Assembly: GCA_025677835.1 (NCBI GenBank) | Contig: JAIXMR010000079.1 | Location: 62,001-126,000 of the forward strand | Source of the DNA: Sporodiniella umbellata | Lineage: Eukaryota > Mucoromycota > Mucoromycetes > Mucorales > Rhizopodaceae | Direction: 5' to 3' | DNA: 64,000 bases | In this document: piece by piece, positions 43,891-54,066 of the stretch | Numbering within the stretch: position 1 is the first letter of the stretch | How the letters are laid out: each line of letters begins with the position of its first letter | Translations under genes and position numbers: made by a program | The notes under the pieces: generated by a model | What the model was told of the DNA's origin: nothing | Database searches by the model: none | The model's input: only the letters and a program-made list of their open reading frames with translations

Positions 43891-44969
43891 ATGGCTACCG
43901 ATGCAGCCAATGAGTTTTGGTATCAGTTCAAAGCAGAACAATCCAGTAAAAAGATTTATTTCCTCTCCTCTGCTTTCTTAATGTTTCTCTCTTTTGATTT
44001 CTAAAAGGCATTGAAGCGTTGATTGTCCAATCGGATACAGTGCCTGAGCTCAGCTCCCATTTCAACCTTATTCTTCAACGTATCAATGCTCTCGAAAAGA
44101 AAATTACAGATTCGCTTGCTTTTATACCCTCTTATGATGAACGACAGTTTTCTTTGGTATTTTAAAAGAGGTTGACACGGTATTGAACCTACTTTTATCG
44201 AATAGCAAATCAAAGCTTTAAACGAGAAACTGACAATGACCAAAACACGACTTCAGCCTAAAGCCAAATTCTCTTTTCGGTCCCGTCCATCCAAAGGGGT
44301 AAAGCCAGCCGTGGTGGAGGAAAAAGCACCTGAAGTTGAAAGAGATGTCGTATCCAAAGCCACCATTCTTTTAAAAGATCGATCGGACATGGTGCTCAGG
44401 CTGGATGGCTTGGTTCAGAAACCAGGGATGGATGTACTCTTGTCTGACCTATCGCGTTGTGTGATCCTTTTAGAAACCCAACACACCATTTCGGCAGTGC
44501 ATATCAAAAATCTAGAGAACTGTCTCTTGTTCTGTGGTTCGATTGACGGTTCAGTTCTCATCTACGGCATCACGCGTTCGATCGTCTCAGTGGATTGTCA
44601 TCAGGTACAGATTCATCACTCTCAATGTACCAAACCTTTTTCTTTCCTATCTTTAGTTGCGTATCCACAACGCTCAACAGCTCGATGTCTTGATGCATGT
44701 TACCAGCCGACCTATCATTGAAGATTCCCAGCATATCACCACAGGCCAGCTCACAGAAAAGGTAAAACCTTGTCTTTTAAAGTCTGTTAAAAACCCTGTA
44801 GGAAAATACCGTGAATTATTTCAATCAACTAGAAGACTTTAACTGGCTAAAGAAACAACCCTCACCCCATTGGAAACTTATGCCACAAGAGAGAGCTGAC
44901 ACTCTAAAAAGTCTAAACCTCGCCGGATCGGATCAAGACCTTTTACAACTCTTGTCTTTGATTCCCTAA
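43891..44969 (+). CDS. tubulin-folding cofactor C (TBCC)
   Basis: Predicted exons are 43891-43945, 44008-44156, 44206-44604, 44657-44761 and 44802-44969 (291 residues). TBCC is the GTPase activator that completes beta-tubulin folding with cofactors D and E. The N-terminal three-helix bundle is FWYQFKAEQ to YDERQFSLQIKALNEKL. The C-CAP/TBCC beta-helix domain follows: ILLKDRSD, LLSDLSRCVILL, HIKNLENCLLFCG, then CHQLRIHNAQQLDVLMHVTSRPIIEDS, where the Gln-x-Arg segment is the catalytic one. The C-terminus is VNYFNQLEDFNWLKKQPSP HW-type, as in homologues. The length is slightly below the human 346. All intron phases agree. Confidence 0.9.
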
Positions 44970-45099
44970 TTTTTTTTTTTTTTTCTTTTTTTAACCAAGA
45001 AAAATGGTTGCGTATTTTGAATAATAATAATAATAAAAAAAAAACTCTCAGGATGATTATTCTCTTTTTATTCGTTATTTATTTATTTTTAAAAACAAG

Positions 45100-46242
45100 A
45101 TGAGATTGATTGTAAGAGAAAATTATGAAGAAGTAACGAGTTATGTTGGTAAATAGAGAGAAAGTAAACATCCTAGGGTGACGATATCCATGTTCTTTTT
45201 TTTTTGTTGTTGTTGTTGTTGGCAGCCCATTATGTCAAGGAACGTATTAATCAATTCAAGCCAAGCCAAGAAAGGCCTTTTGTACTTGGTTTGCCTACAG
45301 GCTCTTCACCTGTTGGTGTGTACAAAAAATTAGTAGAGATGCACAAGGCAGGCGAGATCAGTTTTCGATATGTGGTGACCTTTAATATGGACGAGTATGT
45401 GGGGATTCCGCGTGATCATCCAGAGTCTTATCATTCGTTCATGTGGAACCATTTTTTTATGCACGTCGATATTAGCCCGGAAAATGTACATCTCTTGAAC
45501 GGCAACGCACCTGATTTGGATGAGGAGTGTAAAGCGTTTGAGATGGCGATGGATCATGCTGGGGGCGTGGAACTCTTCTTGGGTGGGATTGGTCCAGATG
45601 GTCATATTGCTTTTAACGAGCCCGGTTCTTCCCTTACCTCTCGTACAAGAGTGAAAACATTGGCTTATGAAACTATCATTGCAAACGCTCGCTTTTTTGA
45701 TGGCGATGTGTCTCAGGTCCCCAAACTCGCCTTAACGGTCGGTGTGGCGTAAGTACGGCACTCAAACCTTGAAAAAAAAAAAAAAAAGGTACATTCACTG
45801 ATTAAACTAGCTCGGTCATGGATGCGCGCGAGGTGCTTGTTATTATCACCGGTGCACACAAAGTAGGCTATTGACAAACTGCATTTGAGTTGACTTGTTT
45901 TTCTCTCTCTCTTAGGCTATTGCTTTAGCCAATTGCATCGAAGGGGGAGTCAACCATATGTGGACAGTCTCGGCTATTCAAATGCATCCAAGGGGGATGA
46001 TCGTTTGTGATGAAGATGCAACACTCGAACTCCATGTGAAGGTAGCTACTAACAAAGAAAACTGACGAATTGATATTCTATAGACTGTAAAGTATTTCAA
46101 ATCCATTGAGCATGTACATCAATCTTTGATCGGACCCGAGAACTTATCACTGCAAGGCGGTGTGAAGCAGATCAAGAAACTGGACTATAACAACAGCCAT
46201 TCAAGATCTCAAACACCCCTTCATGTCCCTTACAAGGAATAA
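45100..46242 (+). CDS. glucosamine-6-phosphate deaminase
   Basis: Predicted exons are 45100-45148, 45226-45748, 45811-45862, 45916-46041 and 46084-46242 (302 residues). The enzyme turns glucosamine-6-phosphate into fructose-6-phosphate and ammonia, the last step of N-acetylglucosamine use, which matters to a chitin/chitosan-walled fungus. Family marks: [58 protein letters not shown] (with the catalytic Asp and His), and ITGAHKAIALA. The length fits eukaryotic GNPDA (about 290). No neighbouring N-acetylglucosamine catabolic genes (kinase, deacetylase, transporter) are present, so the cluster seen in Candida is absent here. Confidence 0.95.
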
Positions 46243-46363
46243 AAACAGACCCATCAAACAATACTCACTGTATCTTGTTTTTTTTTTTTATGTATACAAC
46301 AACCAAAATGGAGCAATAACAATAAAGGTCGCGCCTCTTCCCCCCTTTTTTTTTTTTTTTTTT

Positions 46364-47045
46364 TTAAACACTTTCAAGCACAATCCTTACCCTCTTTTGC
46401 TTCAAATGGTCATCTTCACCTTTTCTCTTTTTGTTGGTCAATTCATACTTTCTTGCAGGACAAATGATTTTTTCGGTATCCTCGCCATAGGTAGGACTAA
46501 AGGCTCGGAGTATATTGATCAGTTGTTGATTGGGAGTGAAGGTCTCTAAGGGTAGCGGGGATCGACAGGTAAAGCAAGTTTCGGATTTACTATGGCTTAA
46601 ACAGCGCTTGCAACAGATATGACCACAAGGTGTGATAATAGGTCTCTATTGTTTTTGCTAAGTATAGCTGCACACGTTTGACCTATCAAGGCTTACCATG
46701 ATCGGTTTGGCACAAGCATCGCTACTACAAACAATTACATTTTCAAACAGATGGTGGATGAGTTCAAATTCGGAATAAAACGTTGTTTTCTGAAGCTGAT
46801 CCCATATCCGCTTGTTGCGTTTGTCTTTGGACATCATGTCGAGTATACGATCCGGTATCTTGTATCGAACAAGACATTGTGTTTTTTCTCTATCCTCATA
46901 GATCATTCTCAATCCCTTGGGCAGGTTGAGTTTCCTACTCTGTTCAAGCCAAGGTGCCAATTCATCATCGTCTCTTCTCAATTTGAATTTCCAAATAGTC
47001 TGATGGAGCGATTTGCCTTTGGAAAGAAAAGGTGAGTTTCTATCT

Positions 47046-47082
<37 letters not shown>

Positions 47083-47670
47083 AGCCAGGTACGGTTTTCT
47101 ACTTTTCTTTTTACATTGAATAGGCCAATAGCTCACTACTTTGTAAAGACCGTCATAACGAACCCCATGCTCAGGTTCAAAATCATATACCTTCTTGTCA
47201 AAGTTAGCACGGCAGACACGGATAGGTCGACTCTTTTGCCAGTTGATAGCGTGTGCTCCGGTGGTGTCGTTCAATGGAGCATCGCATGTCAAGGCCAGCT
47301 TGAGATCTTGACGCACCAAGGTTTTCGCGGCCATAAGGTTGACTGATTTGGATACAGCGCCCAAACCAGAGAGTGTAAACTCATACCCTTTATCCTCATA
47401 GGTCTTTGGGTTACGAGAATTACGATATAAAAATATAGATACCGCACCTGTATCTTGAGAGCCCAGAACACGACTGGAATAAGATGACGTTCTATTGCTT
47501 ACAATGAGTATTCGGAGTAGAACAGAAGGGTTGATTTTACCGATGAACTCCCCATTCACTACAGACCGTAATATTCTCCCATAACTGACCACAATAGACA
47601 CCTGGTATTTTACCTACATGGTTTCTTGGTACTGCATCGGTCAGTTTGGATGAAAAAGCATGAACTCACC

Positions 47671-47723
<53 letters not shown>

Positions 47724-48553
47724 TTTTTTTTTACCTATGGCACATTCGACCTCTCTTAATAATGATAACGCGTCCAATGGTTTTGGGTTCTGGATTCTTT
47801 TGTCTTTACCAACAATCAGGCTTACATCGGTATTAATACAGTTTGGACAATACCTAAGCAAGACCTCATTCTTTTGTTTAGAAAACAATAGAGACCTAGC
47901 TTTTCTTTTTCTTTACCAGTAGTCTTCGTTAGGTGTTTCTTTTAAGCCAGCACATTGAACATGCCAATAACTATCACATTGATCACAAATCTTTTTTTTT
48001 TGAGAGGTTAGCAATAAGAGTATATCTCGTTTGATAGACCTTACCATCGGGTCGCCCGTTTTTAAAAAGCAAGACTGACATCCACAATCCACACAACGCT
48101 TTTTCTTATTTTTACAAGTAGTACAAAAGAAAGCTTCCAAAGGTTCGGTGACGACAGACATATCGCGTACAACGTTGATCGTTGGTTTCTTGACAGAAGG
48201 CGAAGCTGCTTTCAACTTTTTGGATTCCTGAGGCAAAGTCTTGTGGACAATCACCGAAGTCTTGTCACGAACACGATAGGTCAAATGAAGCGAGGCAGGC
48301 AAATTGTCTGCACACTTGTCGTTCAGCTTTATTCATGCGTCAGAATACACCTCCCCCCTTTTTTTTTTTTTTTTTTTTTCTTGATTATTGACTTCATTCT
48401 TACCACTTTGCCAAATGCAATCAACAAAAAGAATTGTTTATCAAGTCCAATAAACTGAGCTACTTTTTTTCGAAATTGAATAACGGTTTCTTGCTCTTCT
48501 ACTTCAATATAAACTCTTCTTTCTTCGGTAGGAATCACTAATAATACTTTCAT
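46364..48553 (-). CDS. UHRF1-like UBL-PHD-SRA-RING protein
   Basis: Predicted exons on the minus strand are 48404-48553, 48045-48326, 47917-47990, 47735-47853, 47541-47613, 47115-47473, 46697-47016 and 46364-46645 (552 residues). Animal UHRF1 reads hemimethylated DNA and recruits DNMT1. Parts in order: ubiquitin-like fold (MKVLLVIPTEERRVYIEV), PHD with extended cysteines (FFCTTCKNKKKRCVDCGC, ICDQCDSYWHVQC, YWYCPNC), SRA/YDG (IPGVYCGQLW, CSEWGVHR, GYEFTLSG, DLKLALTCDAPLND, GVRYDGLYKVVSYWP, KLRRDDDE), and RING (CGHICCKRC, CFTC). The tandem Tudor of animal UHRF1 is missing. The first RING pair is C-x4-C rather than C-x2-C. Every splice phase agrees. Confidence 0.88.
47671..47720. repeat. (CT)10-(GT)15 microsatellite in an intron
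   Basis: A perfect CT run passes into a perfect GT run inside the intron before the SRA domain of the UHRF1-like gene. Confidence 0.85.
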
Positions 48554-48671
48554 TCTTTTGCTGGTGCCAGAAAAAAAAAAAAAAAAAAAAAGGCGCTTTT
48601 TCAAAAAAAAAAAAAAAAAAAAAAAAAAAGAAAAACAACTCAGGTATCTTTTGATTTTCTTTACTGTTTCA

Positions 48672-49809
48672 ATGATCTGTCAAAATAAAATATTTATTAC
48701 TAGTCAATGCGATAAAAGCACACTCCAGTTCTCTCGAGGTTAGAATCGTTGTCTTTTTTTTTTTCTTTCTCTCTTAAAGTGTGCATGTGTGTATGTGTGT
48801 GTTTTGTTTTAAAACAACCGACTATTAGATCTCTTTAAAGAAAGCCAACAGCCATTTCCTGAAAACGAAGTCCAAAGTCAACTGAAAACGAGTGATGGCG
48901 ATGTGGCAGGCATCATGATTCCCTTTCTGATGGAAACGAAATATTACACAGCTTCATTAGACCTTTGGCTAGACGAATTCAAAGAGCTTGAGACGACCAT
49001 TCAGGCCTATACGGCGAATGAACAGATAGGACAAGCGATCGGTGCTTTTGTTTTTATCTTTAGTCAAGTAAAGTATCTATGGGTTCTTATGTAAATTAAC
49101 TGGTAATGAATAGGCAGACGACTTCAAACGGTTAAAGCGTTGGCTTCCCTTCTTAAACAAGACAGAACCTGCCATTCGATTATGCATCCATCAGAACCAT
49201 CAAGACCCAGAAGACATAAACGCTTGGTGTCTGGATCACGGATTTGACTATGTGGATATGAACGAAAGTCCAGACTATGAGATGGATAAGGTCGGTATGG
49301 CCTTGGCCTTGGAAATCTTACAAACGCATCTTTGGGACGGTTTGGAAAGAAAAGATAAACAGGGTTCTATAGAAGAAGAAGAACTTGTGAAAGGTGCAGA
49401 ATTCTTTGCAAAAATGGGTATACTGAACGACAGTATTTAGAAATTCAAGATTTAAGATTATTAGAAGATGAGAACCTTGGTATACACCCTAAACAACAAC
49501 AACAAAAAAAAAAAGAAAGACTCTAATGACTTTATCATCAGATATGCCAACAGCAAGTGAGATTAATGAGATGAGAGATAAACTCTTTGGTACATTAGAA
49601 GACGACGATCTGGACAAGACCTTTACCTTACTACAGTCTATGAAAGGTAAGACCTAGGAGAGAGAAGGCGTGCTCTCTCTTCGCATATGTAAAATACGGA
49701 CGATTTCATCAACCCATCTCTAGAACACGGCAAGACGTTATCCGATGAAGAAAGACGCAAGATGGCAGCCCAAGTGGCTCTTTCTTTTGCTGCACAACTA
49801 GGCATCTAA
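48672..49809 (+). CDS. alpha/gamma-adaptin-binding protein p34 (AAGAB family)
   Basis: Predicted exons are 48672-48738, 48829-49067, 49114-49417, 49542-49646 and 49724-49809 (266 residues). AAGAB/p34 is the chaperone that assembles AP-1 and AP-2 clathrin adaptors. The N-terminal half is a degenerate small-GTPase-like fold (NKIFITSQCDKSTLQ, LDLWLDEF, GAFVFIFSQADDFKRLKRWL, WCLDHGFDYVDMNES). The C-terminal helix reads ASEINEMRDKLFGTLEDDD and ERRKMAAQVALSFAAQLGI, the adaptin-binding tail of the family. The first donor is GTTAGA, which is weak. The start codon lies 118 bases from that of the UHRF1-like gene, in a head-to-head layout, with A20 and A27 tracts between. Confidence 0.85.
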
Positions 49810-49928
49810 AAAAAAGCGGTTCCCACATGAACCTAATTGAACTGATATCAATAAAAAGACAGTCCTTTTTTTAACAACACCAAGAAAATGACAGGATTTT
49901 CAAAACAAAACCCCTGAAAAGAAAGGGG

Positions 49929-49963
<35 letters not shown>

Positions 49964-50480
49964 AAGCAAACCAGACCATAGCTTAAAAGCAACACTAAGC
50001 GCGTTATTGTGACAAGCAGTATCTTTTTCTTTTGGCCAACGTTTTTATTTATTTGCATTCAGCCATAGTTCAGATGACATTAAGAATGCTTTGCCAGCCA
50101 ATCAACAAGCAACGCTTATTTTTTTTTTTTTTTTTTTTTTCAAAAAGATGCAAATAGACCCAGGATAGGAAATTTCTGGGTAAACCATCACAGCTTTGCG
50201 TTGGCTTTGATATAACTCTGAAAAGAGCGTATTTATGTCACATTATCCATTGTTATTGTTTCCCTAGTGACTCACTCTTAGTGTCATTCACTTCCCCCAC
50301 CCCACCTCCTGTTGCTCATCTTCCCCCCCCCCTTTTTTTTTTTTTTTTTTCGAGTATATATTTTCTTTATGCGCCCCCCCCCTTTCTCTCTCTCTCTCTC
50401 TCTTTCTCTTTCTTTCTTTCTCTTGTCTCTCTTTTTTTTTTTTTTCTTTCTCTCATCTTCTTTTCATTGTCTTTAAGAAA
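49810..50480. other. spacer upstream of the ECL1-like gene
   Basis: No gene is seen. There is a 34-base poly(A) tract at 49929-49962, an AGCCAATCA box at 50096-50104, and a long CT-rich leader (50290-50470) just ahead of the ATG at 50481. Confidence 0.5.
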
Positions 50481-50837
50481 ATGGAAACAAACTATTGCCT
50501 GTACTGTGAAAAGAGATTGGCAGATGAAGTAAGTCTGGAAATAAAAAGGCACGCCATCTAACGATAACAGAGCCTGGCTTTCTGTTCACTCTCCTGTCAA
50601 TCAAACGAAGCGTCCAAAGAAGAGGATATAATGAACGATCTGTGTTATCATCGACGTCCATCTTTCACGTTCAGACCCTATCCTTCACTTTCCTCCACCA
50701 GTTCAGTTCTTTCCTCACTATCGGATCTTTCCATTTATTCATGCGACGATAAAGCCTATTATTCAGTAACACGTATCCATCCTACCACCCCTACGACTGC
50801 CACTGCCACGGTAACTGCCACCCGTACTCTCTTTTAA
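50481..50837 (+). CDS. ECL1-like small zinc-binding protein
   Basis: Predicted exons are 50481-50528 and 50571-50837 (104 residues). The N-terminus METNYCLYCEKRL joins FCSLSCQSNEAS across the intron to give a C-x2-C then C-x3-C zinc site, the pattern of the fungal ECL1 (extender of chronological lifespan) family. In fission yeast these small proteins act in nutrient and zinc-starvation responses and lengthen stationary life. The rest is Ser/Thr/Pro-rich and disordered, ending in an alternating Thr-Ala run (TATATVTATRT). The CT-rich leader and the AGCCAATCA box fit a regulated promoter. The family call rests on the short zinc motif, so it is moderate. Confidence 0.68.
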
Positions 50838-51208
50838 TCCCAAGTCTTTGTTTTTATGATGTTTATGATATCCCTTTCCTTTCTACCTTATGATACAACG
50901 CACACCCATCTCTATATATACACACACACACACACACAAACATATCTCTTCTGTACATGACAACTCTACCTCTTTCACATATCTCCTAGATAACATTCAC
51001 TTTCCCTGTGCATTATAATAAACGCTTTTTATTTTAGGTTGTTTTGTTTTTCTCATACTTCCGGACTTTTAAACCACTGTTTTGTGGGAATAATTAGTAT
51101 CGCCCTTGGATGGATACGACTATGAAAAAACCAATCGGAAATGAAACCACCCAAAAAAAAAAAAAAAAAAAAAAAATGCGTCATTTGTTTTCAAATAATC
51201 TGTCGATC

Positions 51209-51249
<41 letters not shown>

Positions 51250-51393
51250 CGCGCCTCTAGCCAATCACAAAAAAATTGAATGGGTGCGTATGTCAAAGTG
51301 ACCTCTTTTGGGGTGTTTGTTATTTTCTGAAATAGTGCGTTTCATTTTTTTTTTTTTTTTTTTTATTCTTTTTTCTTTACAAAAAGAGTAGAA
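50838..51393. other. spacer upstream of BLOC1S2
   Basis: No gene is seen. A (CA)n run lies near 50921-50937. Large A and T tracts at 51152-51250 are nearly self-complementary. AGCCAATCA at 51259-51267 is 127 bases upstream of the next ATG. Confidence 0.5.
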
Positions 51394-51964
51394 ATGATGG
51401 ATAAAAGATTAAAACCTGATGAATATGCCAAAGGATTGGATCAAGAGCATATCATAAAGTTAACAGAGGATGCTTGTAAACATTTTGCAGAATATACCAA
51501 AGCTGAATTGAAAGGTAAAGAGATAGGAGGATGTTAGGTACGGGCTTTTTAACAGAAAAAAGCAAAATAGTCACTGTAGAAGATTGTCAACTACTCGAAA
51601 GTATGAACAATATCACCAAAGAGAAATATAAACAGATGAATCAGATGAGTGAACGTTTGATGAAAGAAGTCACCCAGTTAGAAACCACCTGTAAAGTATC
51701 TCCCCCAAAAAAAAATAAAACACAAGCCTAGATCTGACCTGCCTTGGTTAGATAACGATCTAGGCTCTTTTATGGATCAAGTAGAAGAAATTCATGAACA
51801 ATCCATCAAGATAGAAAACACCATTCATTCCTTGGACGAATATTCCAAGTTCTTGGGTACTTTATACATCTCTCTCTCTACTTTTTCTTTGGTTCTATAC
51901 TAAAAATCAGTTGATAGAAACAAAACTCAATCAGCATATCCCATCTTTATCGAAAGAAGAATAA
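51394..51964 (+). CDS. BLOC-1 subunit 2 (BLOC1S2)
   Basis: Predicted exons are 51394-51514, 51571-51695, 51727-51856 and 51918-51964 (140 residues; human BLOC1S2 has 142). BLOC-1 and BORC, which share this subunit, act in endosome and lysosome biogenesis and positioning. The match is along the full length: CKHFAEYTKAELK, TVEDCQLLESMNNITKEKY, then DQVEEIHEQSIKIENTI, LDEYSKFLETKL. The second intron would be only 31 bases (51696-51726), shorter than any other here. Without splicing, the frame hits a stop; alternatively an A9 run at about 51707-51715 may be one base too long. A second ATG follows at 51397, so the start could be one codon later. Confidence 0.8.
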
Positions 51965-52137
51965 CCATTTTTTTTTTTTTCAGAGTCTAGAATGACCTCA
52001 AAAAGGAAATTGTATACAGCCTCCGCCCACACTACGCTTTCTATTATTATTATTATTATTTTTTTTTGGATTTTTTATTTATTTTACTTTTTGGCGTGAT
52101 CAATAAAAAGAAAAAAAAAAAAAAAAGAGGAGAGCTG

Positions 52138-53035
52138 ATGTTGACCACTACAGAAGACATGGATCTATTTCGACTTTTAAATTACTGTGAAAAGAAAGTA
52201 AAGTCAGACATGTGGCCTCTTTCATCTGCAACCGAAAAAAAAAGATTGGCTACGGTAATTGCCTGCCCTAGACAAAGAGCATCACTGATCTCTTCTTGTA
52301 ATAGTGCGTTCGTTATCTATCCAGTTTACAAAGCCAACGTACGAGGTAAAGGCTATTTTGTATGTATAGTAGTACTGAGCACACTTAGTGCAGAGAATGT
52401 CGAACGTATAGCGGATTGCCTCCAGGCAGTTCAAGAAGAAGAGATGGTATAAGGTTTTCTAGCTCGTTGGATGCTTTACTGAATTCAGCCTTTTTGTGGG
52501 TAGTGTTTGACAGACAGAGAAGAAACGGAGGGAAGAAAGAAGAAGCATTTGAGTGAATTGCGCGGTTTAGAAGCACCCGAAGCTGAGTGGTTCAAGGCAT
52601 TGGAGAGGCTACCAAAGGTAAGAAAGGCAAGTGAAAGAGGCGACTGAAGCAGGGTATGGATAGGAAGTGGTGCAAGAAAAGACGGTACGACAGCGAAAGA
52701 CGCCAGCCAAAGAAACGTTGAATGTAGAACAAGTGTTGCAGCATCATCGAGAGATGCACAGCGAGCTTTCTCACGATTTAGGTCGTATGGCTGAACAGCT
52801 CAAGCAGAACAGTCGTGCGTTTGGAGACCGGCTCGATCAAGACGACGGTCTCCTTCGCGAGACCCAAAGAGCGGTAGAAAGCCATTTGACACAGATGGCC
52901 AACGAACGACAACGGCTGGACAGGCATTATGCCACTTCTTGGAAAACAAGTTTCATGACGTTCGGGGTGGTTCTGTTTGTCTGCATCTTGTTTGTTCTCG
53001 TGTTTTTCACTATCAAGCTTCTTCCCAAAGCCTAA
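52138..53035 (+). CDS. use1: SNARE protein Use1
   Basis: Predicted exons are 52138-52254, 52305-52345, 52389-52446, 52504-52617 and 52664-53035 (233 residues). Use1 is an ER SNARE that works with Sec20, Ufe1 and Sec22 in Golgi-to-ER retrograde fusion. The N-terminus has WPLSSATEKKRLATCVRYL. The C-terminal half has the SNARE helix (EQVLQHHREMHSELSHDLG to RETQRAVESHLTQM, with Asp in the zero layer area) and a single tail anchor (FGVVLFVCILFVLVFFTI) followed by KLLPKA, which matches the IMPK-type end of homologues. The 41-base and 58-base exons were found by phase; both are supported by alignment logic only. Confidence 0.85.
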
Positions 53036-53116
53036 AGTCCAATCGGACTCTCTCTCTCTCCACCGGCTATCGAAAATTCTGCAAGTCTTATTACTAAAGT
53101 GACCAAGCAAGAAAAG

Positions 53117-53118
<2 letters not shown>

Positions 53119-53156
<38 letters not shown>
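53119..53156. repeat. 38-base poly(T) tract
   Basis: The longest uninterrupted homopolymer I noted in the window. It lies 84 bases downstream of the Use1 stop codon. Confidence 0.8.
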
Positions 53157-53157
<1 letters not shown>

Positions 53158-53527
53158 GACAAAAATAGCACACATTCCCTTGAAAGGCAGTTTGTTTCAC
53201 ACACTGTAGAGATAAGTGCATATGACCTTGACTTGATAACCGTCGTGAGTTTTTACTATCTAGGCCTCAAGACGGGGCTTGTCTTTTACTTAGTTTGGCT
53301 TCCTCTTTTCTAAACTTGAGTTTCCCACTGAAAATTTACTTTTTGAATAATCCCTGCTTTTTTTTTTTTTTCTTTTTTTTTTTTTTTAAATGCCCGGGGA
53401 TGGAAACAGTAACAGAAGAAAGGGGAGAGAAAACAAAGAAATGGGTCATTTTCTGAGTCTCATCTTTCGTCCTCCGTTGATCAAAAAAAATGAAAAATTT
53501 TATAGGGACGGTAACACATCTTTTCTA

Positions 53528-53560
53528 AAGCCATTCTTAAGCCATTCTGTAAGCCATTCG
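53528..53560. repeat. three spaced copies of AAGCCATTC
   Basis: AAGCCATTC begins at 53528, 53539 and 53551, so the spacing is 11 and 12 bases, close to one helical turn. No gene lies within 450 bases on either side. Confidence 0.6.
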
Positions 53561-54066
53561 CATCGGTAGAAGCCCGTATATGCATTCTGCTCAGGCAAAG
53601 GCTTGGACAGTCGGATGGCGCTTGGCTCTAAAAATAGCTGACAGAACGCAGTAGGCACTTTTCAAAACCACCGTCATGTCATCGATACGTGATGTCAATA
53701 GCTTGACGCCACTTTTCTCTCTCCTTCTCTCTCTCCCCTTCTCTTAAGGGAGAGGTCGAAAGTAGGACTAAACACATACACCATCAAAAAAAAAAAAAAA
53801 AAAAAACGCGCACTGACCTGAACAACATGAACGAATGGAATACAAACCGTTTTATTCATTTATCTTCTTTTTAGTAAACATCCACCGTTGTCCCCGATTT
53901 GGAAAAAATAACATCCGCTTTTCCCAAACTTGTTGGGTGTAAAAAAAAAAAAAAAAAAAAAAAAAACAGTAGAAAAGCCATCTTTCAGTTTTTTGTGAAT
54001 TTTTCTTTTTTTTTTTTTTTTTTTTTCTTTCTTTTCATCTTTCATCTAATTTATTATCACCACCAA

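Larger units (their letters stand above)
53036..54066. other. spacer with long T tract and short repeats
   Basis: No gene is supported. The region has a 38-base poly(T) at 53119-53156, three spaced AAGCCATTC copies near 53528-53560, and a CT-rich patch at about 53716-53745. Poly(A)/poly(T) and a TATA-poor, T-rich leader precede the KRE9-like gene. Confidence 0.5.

Noticed and set aside
47395..47440. In-frame 39-base intron in the SRA domain
   Set aside because: The segment VSIFL aligns with the SRA core strand, so it is more likely coding.
47626..47922. Frame of repeated Leu-Ser and Cys-Val over the CT/GT microsatellite
   Set aside because: It is a translated dinucleotide repeat inside an intron of the UHRF1-like gene.
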